From Nocardia vulneris (lineage in GTDB: Bacteria > Actinomycetota > Actinomycetes > Mycobacteriales > Mycobacteriaceae): a DNA stretch of 64,000 nt. The translations under genes and the position numbers were made by a program. The stretch lies in assembly GCF_001613425.1 (NCBI RefSeq), contig NZ_BDCI01000023.1, positions 310,001 through 374,000 on the forward strand, given 5' to 3'. Positions 37,569 through 47,400 of this stretch are shown here, piece by piece (position 1 is the first letter of the stretch; each line of letters begins with the position of its first letter). Under the pieces are notes generated by a model. The model was not told where the DNA came from. It ran no database searches and saw only the letters and a list, made by a program, of their open reading frames with translations.

Positions 37569-38246
37569 TCAGGACTCTTCGCCGCGGCCGTCCCTGCTGC
37601 CCGCGTAAGCGAATTCGCGTACTTTGCCCACGGCTCTGGGCACCAGGTCGACACCGTCGGGGGTGTTGAGCATCGGGTCGTAGAAGTCCGTCCGGTGCTC
37701 CTGGGGTTCGGCGAGGCGCAGGGTCAGCTCGGCCAAGCGGGAGGTCGGTGTGCCCAGGCCGCTCGCCGTCAACTCGAACGAGAGGGCGTTGTCGCGCAGG
37801 TGTTCCCGCAGTTCGGCCAGCGCGGCCGTGGTGGGTTGAGCAGGGTCGGGTTCGGCGAAAAACCAAGTGGGTGACGAACTTCCGACCCGGTACGGCATCA
37901 GGCTGCCGTACCGCGCGTGTACCCAGCCGCGGGCGGGAGTGATGACGAACCGGCCGAGCGCGCCGCGCCCCGTGGTCGCCAACGCGAAATCCCAAGGCCG
38001 GTCGTGGCTGTCGAGCACCCGGAAGGCGAAGCCGAGCACGTCGGGCAGTCCGCCCGGCGTGCCGACGCCCTTGGACAGGCGGGCGATGACGGCGCGGTCA
38101 CCCTCGCCGAACAGGGTGGTGAATTCGCCTTCCGCACGCAGTCGGCCGGACAGCGGCAGGCCGTTCGGATGAAAGACCCTGGCCCGCCGCAACCGGGCGC
38201 CGGCGGTGAAGGCGGTACGTACTGCTGACGCGGCAAGATCCGGCAT
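37569..38246 (-). CDS. Conserved protein with catalase-like motifs, function unclear
   Basis: 225 aa from ATG 38246; AGGAGAAGGA lies ahead. The protein has HPNGLPLSGRLRAEGEF, then RAVIARLSKGVGTPGGLPDVLGFAFRVLD, which recall the heme-catalase beta-barrel start. No haem-ligand Tyr/Arg block is evident, and the length is only half of a catalase. Similar actinobacterial proteins carry no proven role. It is convergent with AraC and 74 bases downstream of the metallophosphoesterase on the same strand, so both may share a transcript. Confidence 0.6.
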   Translation of the reverse strand: MPDLAASAVRTAFTAGARLRRARVFHPNGLPLSGRLRAEGEFTTLFGEGDRAVIARLSKGVGTPGGLPDVLGFAFRVLDSHDRPWDFALATTGRGALGRFVITPARGWVHARYGSLMPYRVGSSSPTWFFAEPDPAQPTTAALAELREHLRDNALSFELTASGLGTPTSRLAELTLRLAEPQEHRTDFYDPMLNTPDGVDLVPRAVGKVREFAYAGSRDGRGEES

Positions 38247-38319
38247 GGGAGTTCCTTCTCCTCGAGGGACACTGCTCTCCCTCGACTGCCCGGACCTGCC
38301 GCGGCTAAACGACGTCTGC

Positions 38320-39099
38320 TCAGCTGGGCGGCACGCCGACCCGGCCGCCCATCGGCACGCTGCGGAAATGGGTTGTCAGCCCGTGTTTTTCGTCGATGAT
38401 GTGCAGAGCTATCGCCGGGTCCGGCGCGTAGTCCATCACGTGGTCCGGTGGGTCCAGTTCCCACTCGCCGCCGAGCACGGACGCGGTGCTCGGCGCGACG
38501 AGCAGCGGGCGGCCCGCGAATGTCGTTGTGGCCGCGGAATGCGCGTGACCGGTGAGCACGGCGATGATGCGATCGTCGCCCGCGACCAGTTCGGCGAGCT
38601 TCTCCGGCTCCGCCAGGGCGATCTCGTCGACGATCGGGCTGAACAGGTGTGCGGGCGGATGGTGCAGGGCGACCAGCACCGGTTTGCCCGCCGGCGCCGC
38701 CGCGAGCACGTCGCGCAGCCAGGCGTAGGTGTCCTCGGTGAGCAGGCCGCTCGGCTCACCGGGAATGCTCGAATCCAGCAGGGCGACCGTGAGATCCCCG
38801 ATCCGATGGGTCTGGTTGATCGGTGCGGTCGAGGCGTCGGTGCCGAGCAGCACGCTGCGGAACGTCGCGCGATCGTCGTGGTTGCCCGGGATGGCATACA
38901 CCGGAATGTCGAGTTCGAAGGCGCGCCTGGCCTGCTCGTACTGTTCGGGTTTGCCGGAATCGGTGACATCGCCGGTCACCAGGATCGCGTCCGGCCTGTG
39001 GCGCAGGCCGGTGAGAAAGGCCATCACCCGTTCGACCCGTGCGGCGTTGCGGGCGCCGAGATCGAAATGGGTGTCGCTGACCTGAGCCACCAAGATCAT
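38320..39099 (-). CDS. Calcineurin-like metallophosphoesterase (class III cyclic-nucleotide PDE-like)
   Basis: 259 aa. Full two-metal site: D9 and H11 (SDTHF), TGDVTDSG, GNHDD, then ALHHPP and LTGHAHS. The overall motif order matches class III phosphodiesterases such as Rv0805 of M. tuberculosis, which hydrolyse cyclic nucleotides and other phosphodiesters. A class III nucleotide cyclase is encoded nearby at 41250-42257, but they are not in one operon. Cytosolic; no signal peptide. Confidence 0.9.
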   Translation of the reverse strand: MILVAQVSDTHFDLGARNAARVERVMAFLTGLRHRPDAILVTGDVTDSGKPEQYEQARRAFELDIPVYAIPGNHDDRATFRSVLLGTDASTAPINQTHRIGDLTVALLDSSIPGEPSGLLTEDTYAWLRDVLAAAPAGKPVLVALHHPPAHLFSPIVDEIALAEPEKLAELVAGDDRIIAVLTGHAHSAATTTFAGRPLLVAPSTASVLGGEWELDPPDHVMDYAPDPAIALHIIDEKHGLTTHFRSVPMGGRVGVPPS

Positions 39100-39251
39100 C
39101 GGTGTTCGCTTTCTCTGGGGGATCGCTCCGTTGCGTCAGAGTGTGCCCGCCTCCCGTGCGCGACACGGTACAAGGCTAGTTGACCTGCGGCTTAACCGTC
39201 GCCATGAGGCTCACCACCAGCGGAAACGTGCGCGGTGGTCTGTGTCGGCGG

Positions 39252-39701
39252 TCATAGCGGCGTTCCGTTCGACTTGTCGGTGGCCAGGGCCGCCAACCGC
39301 TGCAACGAGCGGAGGAAGACCCGGCGGTCGGCCGCGGGCAGCCGGCTCAACCAGTGTTCTTCCTGCTCCTGGATATCGCGCTGGGCGCGGTCGCGCAGCG
39401 CGCGTCCGGCGGCGGTGAGCGACACCAGATTCACCCGGCGGTCCGCCGGATCCGGTTCGCGCCGAATGAGTTCGCGCCGCTGCAGTTCGTCGAGCACGCC
39501 GATGATCCGGGTCTTGTCCGCGCCGATCGCCTTGGCCAGCGCGGCCTGCGTATAGACGGGTTCGCGGCCGAGGCCGAGCAGGACGGCGTAGGCCCACATC
39601 GACAGCTCATGGCGTTGCAGGACAGGCAGTTCCGCCGCCATCAGCGCGCGGCCGAGCGGCGCGATCATCGCGGCGAGGTCGGGTCGGCGTGCTTCGGACA
39701 T
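39252..39701 (-). CDS. MarR-family transcriptional regulator
   Basis: 149 aa from ATG 39701. Winged-helix with AALAKAIGADKTRIIGVLDELQRRELI (recognition helix) and RREPDPADRRVNLVSLT (wing DxRxxxV/L). These are MarR hallmarks. It is divergent from the DinB/maleylpyruvate-isomerase-like gene with an AT-rich palindromic intergenic region (39726-39762), a strong candidate for its own operator. Ligand unknown. Confidence 0.92.
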   Translation of the reverse strand: MSEARRPDLAAMIAPLGRALMAAELPVLQRHELSMWAYAVLLGLGREPVYTQAALAKAIGADKTRIIGVLDELQRRELIRREPDPADRRVNLVSLTAAGRALRDRAQRDIQEQEEHWLSRLPAADRRVFLRSLQRLAALATDKSNGTPL

Positions 39702-39725
39702 GGGTAGAAAGTACTGCTTGCGTGA

Positions 39726-39762
39726 TAATAAGCTTACACATACGATATGCACGAGCTTATTA
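39726..39762. promoter_or_regulatory. Candidate MarR operator, AT-rich inverted repeat
   Basis: TAATAAGCT (39726-39734) and AGCTTATTA (39754-39762) are perfect complements, 19 bases apart. They lie between the divergent MarR and DinB-like genes and stand out as AT-rich in a GC-rich genome. Each half-site lies near an AAGCTT or GAGCTT core. Confidence 0.7.
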
Positions 39763-39787
39763 ATTGGGCACTGTGAGGAGAACCGAG

Positions 39788-40435
39788 ATGTCCATCGATC
39801 CGGATACCCGTACGGAATTGCGCACCCTCGACGCGCTGGTGCAGGAGGTCGACCTCGTTGCGTTCGACGCGCAGGCGGTACGAGCCAGTGTCGCCCTGGT
39901 CGAGCAGGTGACCGGCGCCGATCTCCGGAAGCCGACACCGTGCGCCGACTGGACCCTGCACGGCCTGCTGACGCACATGATCGCCCAGCACCACGGCTTC
40001 GCCGCGGCGATGCGCGGTGACAGCGACCCGGTTGTGTGGAAGACCCGCGCACTCGGTGCCGACCCGGTGGCGAGCTATCAGGCCGCCGCGACGGACGTCC
40101 TCGCCGCGTTCGCCGAACCGGACGTGCTGGACCGCAAGATTCTGCTCACCGAATTCAGCGCCGAGTTCCAGTTCTCCGGCGCGCAGGCGGTGAGCTTCCA
40201 CTTCATCGACTACGTCGTCCATTCCTGGGACGTGGCAAAGACTTTGGGGCTGCCCGTGCAGTTCGACGCGGACCTGCTCGACGCCGCCTACTCTGTCGCC
40301 GCGGCCGTCCCCGGCGGCGAGATCCGCCTGGCTCCCGGCGCGGCCTTCGGCCCAGAGGTCCCGTGGTCCACCACGGACCGCCTCGACCGGATCGTCGCGA
40401 TGCTCGGGCGCTCCCCGCAGTGGCCGCGCGACTGA
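39788..40435 (+). CDS. DinB/maleylpyruvate isomerase-like (TIGR03086-type) protein
   Basis: 215 aa from ATG 39788 with GAGGAG 10 bases upstream. The motif PTPCADWTLHGLLTHMIAQHHGF gives the first metal His cluster, and FHFIDYVVHSWDVAKTLGL the second. These are characteristic of the mycothiol-dependent DinB/MDMPI-N superfamily (TIGR03086). Family members are metal-dependent mycothiol S-transferases or isomerases. The reaction here is unassigned. It is probably repressed by the divergent MarR, a common arrangement for xenobiotic-responsive thiol enzymes. Confidence 0.87.
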   Translation: MSIDPDTRTELRTLDALVQEVDLVAFDAQAVRASVALVEQVTGADLRKPTPCADWTLHGLLTHMIAQHHGFAAAMRGDSDPVVWKTRALGADPVASYQAAATDVLAAFAEPDVLDRKILLTEFSAEFQFSGAQAVSFHFIDYVVHSWDVAKTLGLPVQFDADLLDAAYSVAAAVPGGEIRLAPGAAFGPEVPWSTTDRLDRIVAMLGRSPQWPRD

Positions 40436-40451
40436 CCCGCGACGGCAGGGG

Positions 40452-41201
40452 CTAAAGGGTGGCGAGCAGGCGGGTGGCCTCGTCGGGTGTCGCCTCGACC
40501 GGGAGCCAGAACTCGGCGTCCGGTGTCGCCTCGAGCGCGAGTTCCGGTGGCGTACGCCAGGATGCGGTCAGTCCGAGCCGCCAGGAATGCAGATAGGTGC
40601 GCTCGTGGGTACCCGATCTGTCGAAGAGGGGATCGCCGACGATGGGGTGGCCGATCCAGGCCAGTTGCACCCTGATCTGGTGCCGGCGTCCGGTGATCGG
40701 GCGCAGCGCGAGCACCGTGCGCTCCGCCCGCCGCAGCACCGTGGTGAACTGCGTGGTGGACGGGTACGACTTGGTGTCGAGCAGGTCGGCGTCGTCGATG
40801 AACCAGCGGTCGCCGACGCGCTGGATGCACTCGCGCGGGGCCGCGATCCGCACCCGGTTCTTGCGCCCGACACTGAGCGGTAGCTCCAGCGTCCCGGTCT
40901 CGGGCAGCCCGGCCGACTCGACGATGGCCAGATACGCCTTGTCCGCGGTCTGCTTGTTGAACTGCCTGGTCAACTGGCCGTGCGCGCCGAGTTCCTTGGC
41001 GAACAAGATCAGGCCGGAGGTCACCTTGTCGATCCGGTGCACCGGGTAGAGCGTTTCACCCGCCGCGGCCGCCAGTTCGACGAGATCGGTGTCGTGCCGC
41101 TCGCCGGTGACCGAGATGCCGGCGGGCTTGTGCAGCGCCAGAATCGCGTCGTCCTCCGCGACGAGGCAGCGGGTGCGCAGCTCGGACCAGTCCATTTCCA
41201 C
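40452..41201 (-). CDS. RluA-family pseudouridine synthase
   Basis: 249 aa. Catalytic Asp58 in LYPVHRIDKVTSG (family HRLDxxTSG), then LILFAKELGAHGQLTRQF, the KAYLAIV strand, and ITGRRHQIRVQLAWIGHPIVGDPLF. It converts uridine to pseudouridine in rRNA or tRNA, and the target cannot be told. The start is either GTG 41201 or ATG 41195. No S4 domain is present. It is convergent with the DinB-like gene, separated by 16 bases. Confidence 0.93.
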   Translation of the reverse strand: MEMDWSELRTRCLVAEDDAILALHKPAGISVTGERHDTDLVELAAAAGETLYPVHRIDKVTSGLILFAKELGAHGQLTRQFNKQTADKAYLAIVESAGLPETGTLELPLSVGRKNRVRIAAPRECIQRVGDRWFIDDADLLDTKSYPSTTQFTTVLRRAERTVLALRPITGRRHQIRVQLAWIGHPIVGDPLFDRSGTHERTYLHSWRLGLTASWRTPPELALEATPDAEFWLPVEATPDEATRLLATL

Positions 41202-41249
41202 CGGGATGAGGATACGGACGGCCGGTCGCCGGACCGTTGCGCGCCCGGC

Positions 41250-42257
41250 TCAGCTCTTCTTCTCGTTGCGCCGCAGCACATGTGGGCGCAGCCGGTTGAA
41301 TCCGCGCACCCGCACGCTGCGCAGGTTCTTGACGATGAACTCCGGCTCGCCGTCGAGCGCGTTGGCGGCCTCGTCATCGATCATCACCGTGCCCGGCCGC
41401 GCGACACCGGTGAGCCGGGACGCGATGTTCACGACCGACCCGTACAGGTCGCCGAACCGTTGCAGCACCGGCCCGTACGCCACCGCGACCCGCAGCTCGG
41501 GGGTGCCGCCCACCATCATGGTCGACTCCTGGATGGCCAGCGCGATGCGGGCCGCGTCGGCGGCGTTGGTGGCGGCGAACATCACCTCGTCGCCGACGTT
41601 CTTCACCACCCAGCCGCCGTTCTCGGTGATCGCGGCGGTGGTGGTGGACTCGAACGACTCCAGCAGCAGTGACAGCTCGTCGGGGTGCAGATGTCTGGTC
41701 AGCCGGGTGTAACCGACCATGTCCGCGAAGCCCACGGCCAGATCACGCACGGTCTCGCCGGCCGAGGTGCCGGGGTCGAGCGAACGCGACAGCGCCGCGG
41801 CGAGGTGGCGACGCCAGGCGTAGCTGTTGAGCTGTTCGAGCGTGGCGATGGTGCCTTCGGTCGCGGCGCGGACGGTGTCGATGGGGTCCGCGTTCGGGTC
41901 GGCGGCGGCGATGCGCGCGCCGATCTCGGCGAGCACCAGATCGACCTGCCATTCCGCCAATCGGGCCATGCCCTGGCCGAGGGTGCGCGCGGTCGCCGCC
42001 TGCTGCCGCGCGTCGGCCGAGGACAGCACGTCGAGGGTGCGGAAGTTCTCCACCGCCGCGATATCGGCGTCGGTGTAGTCGACGGCGTCGTCGTCCAGTC
42101 CGGCCGGGAAGCCCAGCGCGGTCCACAGCCGTTTGGTCAGCGTCGTGGTGCTGTCCGACTGCTCGGCGACCTGGGTGCGGGTGTACTGCCGCGGGCCGTC
42201 GAGCAGATACGCCTCGACAACCGCCTGCACCAGCTCGGACTTCTCGGTGGGCACCAT
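41250..42257 (-). CDS. Class III adenylate/guanylate cyclase
   Basis: 335 aa. The N-terminal ~165 residues are helical and regulatory (QYTRTQVAEQSDSTTTLTKRLW looks HTH-like). The C-terminal cyclase domain has DLAVGFADMVGYTRLTR (first metal Asp), ITENGGWVVKNVGDEVMFA (second metal Asp), YGPVLQRFGDLYGSVVNIASRL (Asn and Arg of the transition-state site) and GTVMIDDEA. It is soluble, with no membrane helix, of the mycobacterial single-domain cyclase type. Product (cAMP versus cGMP) cannot be fixed. Confidence 0.92.
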   Translation of the reverse strand: MVPTEKSELVQAVVEAYLLDGPRQYTRTQVAEQSDSTTTLTKRLWTALGFPAGLDDDAVDYTDADIAAVENFRTLDVLSSADARQQAATARTLGQGMARLAEWQVDLVLAEIGARIAAADPNADPIDTVRAATEGTIATLEQLNSYAWRRHLAAALSRSLDPGTSAGETVRDLAVGFADMVGYTRLTRHLHPDELSLLLESFESTTTAAITENGGWVVKNVGDEVMFAATNAADAARIALAIQESTMMVGGTPELRVAVAYGPVLQRFGDLYGSVVNIASRLTGVARPGTVMIDDEAANALDGEPEFIVKNLRSVRVRGFNRLRPHVLRRNEKKS

Positions 42258-42344
42258 GTCCGTACCTTACGACGGTCCCGGCCCCGCCCGGTGTACACAC
42301 CGTCGCAATTGGGTGACCTCACAGCGGCCGGGCCGTGGCGTCGG

Positions 42345-42839
42345 TCAGCGCCGTGGTGGCACGTAGCAGATCGTCAGCTGGAACCGCTGGTTCGTCACGG
42401 CGTCTTCACGTTCCCCGCAGAGACCGGAATCGGCGACACCCTGATGGATCGCGGTGACCCTGCCGATCTCGTTGCCGGGCACTGCGCAGTCCACCTTGTG
42501 ATACGGGCCGTTGCCGGTGAAGTCGTAGCAGGTGCCCTCCCGCCAATCGAAGACGAAGCAATAGGTCGGCGACACATTGCCATTGCGGTCACCGGTGGAG
42601 AACTCCACGTCGGCGGCCGGATCGCTGCATTCGCCGTAGGTCTTCTCCACCAGCCGGTAATTGGCTTCCAGCGAACCGCAGTCGACGGGTGTGCCGGAGC
42701 GATCCGAATAGTTGATGCAGTCGCCGACTTCCAGTGACTCGACCGAATCCGGCACGGCCGCCGCGATTCCCGAGCCGACGAGGCAAGTGATCGAAAGGGC
42801 GCCGAGCGCCACCGTGGCCGGTGCGGCGAAATTCCGCAT
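42345..42839 (-). CDS. Exported LppU-like protein, cysteine-rich
   Basis: 164 aa from ATG 42839; GGGGAGGACC lies upstream. Signal peptide 1-~27 (VALGALSITCLVGSGIAAAV). Mature part VGDCINYSDRSGTPVDCGSLEANYRLVEKT recalls the LppU/SCO3897 family, with paired cysteines (six more: GECSD, TYCFVF, TCYDF, VDCAVP, GLCGE, TICYVP), i.e. four disulfides. It is likely secreted; no lipobox in strict form. Role unknown. Confidence 0.65.
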   Translation of the reverse strand: MRNFAAPATVALGALSITCLVGSGIAAAVPDSVESLEVGDCINYSDRSGTPVDCGSLEANYRLVEKTYGECSDPAADVEFSTGDRNGNVSPTYCFVFDWREGTCYDFTGNGPYHKVDCAVPGNEIGRVTAIHQGVADSGLCGEREDAVTNQRFQLTICYVPPRR

Positions 42840-42986
42840 GCCGAGGTCCTCCCCATGATGCACACAACCGGTTGTGCGACAACCGATGTCGCGCCGGACG
42901 CGGCGCAACCGCAGCACATTACCCAAGCGTGATGCTCAGCACGAATCGCCTGCGCCGGCAGGGCAGTGGCGCTCTTGCGCCGTCCG

Positions 42987-44153
42987 CTATCGCTGGGCCG
43001 GGGTGGCCTTGATGTGGGCCAGGAAAGTGTCGAGGGCGGACCACATCTGGGGGTTCAGTTGGGTGTGCGTGCCGGTGCCCGTAACCGTGCGGAAGTCGGC
43101 TCCGTTGGCGGCGAGCTGCGCGACGAGCGTCCCGTGCAACGGGGACGGGACCGTGGTGTCGGTGAGGTTGATCAGTAGCAGGATCGGGGCGTCGTAACCG
43201 GAGGTCGGCACCGTCAGGTAGGAGTCATAGGCGGCACGAAGGGGGCTGTCGGACAACGACTTCGAGAGCAGTTGGCCGATGCCCAGACCGTCCACCCTGG
43301 CTTCGATCTCCGGTTTGCACATGGTGCCGATCTCGTCGATCACGGTGCGCCCCAGCGGACTGAGGAACTGATTCACGTCGACATCTGGCCGAGCGGCGCG
43401 TAGTCCGGCCAGGATGCTGGAGAAGAAGCCGAGCGTTTCGCTGGTGCCGGGCAGCGTCGGAATGCCCGGCCCCGCAATGGGAAGCACCTTCTCGACATCG
43501 GATTCCGGGTCCACCGCGACGGTCCCGCGGAAGTCGAGTTCGGGCGCGTAGGTCGATTGCAGGTGGCCGGTGCCGAGGGCGGCCTGCCCACCCTGCGAGA
43601 GGCCGAGCACGGACCAGGTCTCGGACAGTTCCGGCCGGGCCGAGCGGGCGGCGCGCAACAGGTCGAGGGTGGCGGTGGCCTCGGTGCGCAGCTCGAGATA
43701 CGGGTGCGGGCCGGTGTCGAACAGGCCGAGACCGAGATAGTCGGGCGCCACGACGGCGAAGCCCTGGTCGACGAGATGCTGCATGATCCCGTCCTCTTCC
43801 TCGTGCCAGTGCGAGGCGGGCGCGGTGCTGGGATCGGATTCGCCGCCGCACCCCTGACCGAGTCCGGTGGTGCCGTGGTCGAACGCGACGATCGGCCAGC
43901 CGCCCGCGGGTGGGGTGCCCGGCGGGACGAACAGCGCACCGCTGGCCGGCTTCGGGGTGCCGTCGGAGCCGGTCATCCAATAGCTGATCGCGGACCCATC
44001 GGCCATCCCGTGCCAGCCGTCGGCTTGCGGGGTCACCTGAATCAGCATCCCCGGAGTTTCCGCGGCCGCGGGAGTGGCTTGCAGGGCGAGTGCGGTGCAG
44101 GCCGTCGCTGTGGCAACGGCGACGGAACTTTTCCAACCACGAACAACGCGCAT
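42987..44153 (-). CDS. Secreted alpha/beta hydrolase (lipase/esterase-like)
   Basis: 388 aa. Signal peptide 1-~31 ends TPAAAETPG. The nucleophile elbow is LGLSQGGQAAL, preceded by AFDHGTTGLGQGCGG (oxyanion region with Cys) and APDYLGLG; a late TGTGTHTQL gives the catalytic His. It resembles secreted lipases of the LIP type at lower identity than the 28920 gene. A 14-bp perfect palindrome lies at 44175-44188, 22 bases before the start, suggesting control by a TetR-like repressor encoded elsewhere. Confidence 0.88.
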   Translation of the reverse strand: MRVVRGWKSSVAVATATACTALALQATPAAAETPGMLIQVTPQADGWHGMADGSAISYWMTGSDGTPKPASGALFVPPGTPPAGGWPIVAFDHGTTGLGQGCGGESDPSTAPASHWHEEEDGIMQHLVDQGFAVVAPDYLGLGLFDTGPHPYLELRTEATATLDLLRAARSARPELSETWSVLGLSQGGQAALGTGHLQSTYAPELDFRGTVAVDPESDVEKVLPIAGPGIPTLPGTSETLGFFSSILAGLRAARPDVDVNQFLSPLGRTVIDEIGTMCKPEIEARVDGLGIGQLLSKSLSDSPLRAAYDSYLTVPTSGYDAPILLLINLTDTTVPSPLHGTLVAQLAANGADFRTVTGTGTHTQLNPQMWSALDTFLAHIKATPAQR

Positions 44154-44174
44154 CGAGAACCCTCTCCACCTTGT

Positions 44175-44188
44175 TGGACGATCGTCCA
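44175..44188. promoter_or_regulatory. Palindrome TGGACGATCGTCCA upstream of the secreted hydrolase, candidate TetR operator
   Basis: Perfect 14-bp palindrome 22 bases upstream of the hydrolase start (44153). Its form (TGGACGN2CGTCCA) matches many TetR/FadR-like sites. No local TetR gene neighbours it. Confidence 0.6.
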
Positions 44189-44452
44189 GTTGAAGATCAG
44201 ATTAGGCCGGTTGTGTATCAACCACATCGTGTGATGGCGAACTGTAAGCAAACCCACGCTACCTGTGCGGCTGTGCCGAGCGGACTCGAACGCGCCGGAG
44301 TGTGCGGTATCGCGCCGGGCCACGGGGTTGTCCGATGGCACGTAGGTGCCGGGCAAACGCCACAGCGGGGGACCGATGCGCCCGGTCTCTTGTGCACTGA
44401 ATCGTGCCCACGGTGGGCGCGTGCGAGCGCGGCGTTTGTCTGTGTGGTCGCG

Positions 44453-47400
44453 TCAGGTCTGCTGCTGAATGCGCCCGGCCACCACTCGGGCTTGCCGCTG
44501 ATGCTCTGTCGCCGGACGGCCGAGTGCGGTCGCGAGGTTCGCAAGGTAGTGCGCGACGGGTTCCAGGGTGACCATTCCGCTACCCGCGCCCGCGAGTTCG
44601 GTTGCGGCGGGTAGTAATTGGTCGTAGCAGCGGAGCATCGTCGTCTCCTTGCCGAGAGCGAGTGCCGCCCGCGCAGTGAGGCAGATGCGGAGTTCGTACA
44701 GCAGGTCGTGCGGTGCGTCCGGCGTCGCCAGCAGCGCGGTGGCCGCTTCGTCGCGAAGTCCGCTGTCCAGCAGGGCGATCGGGCGAATCCACGGTTCGTA
44801 TGGTCCGTACTGCTCGGTGGCGTCCGGGTCGATCGGCAGTCCGTGGCGCAGCCGCAGGCAGCAGAGTGCGAGGGGGAGCAGGCCCCGTTCGACTCCGGGC
44901 ATGCCACTGCCGCCGAGGCTTTCGGCCGCCGCGCGGTAAGCAGCCTCGGCCTGGGCCGGACTACCGGTGAGGGCGGTACGCAGAGCCGCGAACCACTCCG
45001 TGAACACGCCGACCATCGGTAGTTCGTATTCGTTCGCCAACCGATCCGCCGCGGCCGCGTGGTCCGCGGCGGCTCGGAGATCGGCTGTGGCACAGCTCGA
45101 TTGGAGGGCGATGAGGTGGCCGAGAACTTCGAAGGAGATCAGCCGGTGTGCGCCGCCGAGCGCCACGAGTTCGTCGCCGATCCGGCCCCGTTCCGGGCTG
45201 AGGCCGGCGCGCTGGAAGGTGTGCATGAACCGGCCGTTGAGGGCGAAGGCCAGCAGCGCGGGATCGTCGAGTTCCCGGGCGATCCGCTCCGCCGCCGCGG
45301 CCGCGCGTACGCCCCGGTCATCGGTGGTGCCACGGAGTTCCAGCGCCAGCGTGGTACACAACCGGGCCCGCAACTCGCGACGCTCGGCGGGCAGCCCCGT
45401 GAGCGCGCGCTCGGCGGCGGCCACGATGTGCCCGGCGAGTTCGGGATCATCGTTGGTCGTCCACACGGCGGGAATGTCGAACGCGCTCAGGATCTCTGCG
45501 GTCAGGGCGGGGTCGCCCCGCTGTTCGGCACGGGTGATGGCGAGGCGGCGGAACGTCCGCGCCTCATCCAGCGCACCGGTGACCGCCAGCACCCGCGCGA
45601 GTCCCGTCGTCGCGGCCAGCTGGGCGGACAGATCGGGGGTAGGCGATCGGTCGAAGGCCGCCAGGGCCGCCCGCCATAGCCGCACTGCCTCCGCCAGTGC
45701 GAAGCCTTGTTCGGCCGCGCGGGCGGCGGCGCTGGCGTACGCGGCGGCGCTCGCGGCGGTCGCCCGGCTCTGTGCTCGGATGAAATGGTGCGCCAAGACG
45801 GAAACGGCTGTGGTGTCGGTCTTTTCGAGCAAGCTGCCGATCTCGCCGTGCCAACGGGCTCGGCGTGCGCCGCTGATCTCGTGGTAGACGGTGTCGCGGA
45901 CCAGTTCGTGGGTGAAGCGCAGCGCGCCGTCCGGCAGTTCGGTGAGCAGCCCGACGGTTATGGCCTGGTCCAGCGCGTCGAGCGCGGACTCCGCGTCCCC
46001 GAACACTTCGAAGAGGATCTCGCGATCGATGTCCGCGCCGAGCACGGCGGCCTGCTGCACCACGGTCTGCGTGGCCGGCGGCAGTGCGGCCATCCGATGC
46101 CGGATGACCGCACGGACGCCCGCGGGTACCGCGTCGAAGGAGGTGGTCCCTTCGTCGCGCAGCAGTCGCGCCAGCTCGCGGACGAAGAACGGATTGCCAT
46201 TGCTGCGCCGGTGAATTCGAGAGCTGTAGCTGTCCGCGACCTCTGGTCCGGCTATCTCGCGCACCAGCGCGACGGTGTCGGCCTCGGACAGCCCGCCCAG
46301 GTAGATCCGTACGGGCTCGGTGGGGGCCACCTTCCCGAGCAGGGCGGTGAGTTCGGTGCCGATCTCCGTGCTGCGGTAGGTCGCCAGGACGAGTACCGGG
46401 CCCGCTGTTCGGCTGGTGGTCAGCGCGGCCAGCAGATCGAGGGTCTCGGCACCGGCATTGTGCAGGTCGTCGAAGACCACGAGCACGGGCGCGCGGCGCG
46501 CCACGACCGCTAGCTCTGCGGCGGCGGCCCGGTGGAACAGGAACCGGGCCTCGGCCGGATCGGCACCCGCGAAGGCCGGGCGCGATCGATCGGTCTCCGA
46601 TTCCATTGGCGCGGGGTCGGTTTCGTCGGCGCTCGCTGCGAGATCCGGATCAGACCGGCGGTCCGCCAGCGCCGCACGAATCCTCGTCCACGCCCAGCCC
46701 GGTGGGACACCCGTGTCCGCCGGGTTCTCGCCGAGCGCGACACGCCAACCGTCCTCGGCAAGCATGGACGAAATCGCTTCGGCAAGAGCGCTTTTACCGG
46801 CACCGGCTTCGCCGGAGAGCAGCACGAGGCGGAAGAGTCCCTGGCGTTGCACCGTTTCCGCGGCCTGGCGCAGCGCGTCCAGCTCTGTCGCTCGCCCAAG
46901 GAAACCGGTTCCGGGCGAGGGCATTCGAACCGCTGCCGGAACGGGCCGCAACTGTGGGGCGTGCGCGAGAATATCCGCTTCCAGCTGTTGCAGGCCGGGG
47001 CCCGGGTCCGCACCGAGTTCGGTACGCAAGAGCCCGCGGACGCGGCGCAGCGCGGCCAGTGCATCGCTCTGCCTGCCCGACCGGTACAGCGCGAGGGCGA
47101 GCAGCTGCCAGCCGTGTTCCCGCAGCGGATGTGCGGCGAGCAGTGCATGCAGGCCGGGCACCGCCTCGGCGGGCCGAGCGAGGTCGATCAGCGCGGCCGC
47201 ACGGTGCTCGGCGGCGAGCTGCCGCAGGCCGTCCAGGCGATCGATTTCCGCACGCGCCCAACCCTGTTCGGCGAATTCGGCGTAGGCGGGGCCGTGCCAC
47301 AGGGCGAGCGCGTCGTCGAGGGTCGTCAGCGCGTCGGCGCTGTCGCCGGTGGCCAGCAGTTCGGCGGCTCGGCCGACCGCGGTGCCGAAATCGTCCGCGT

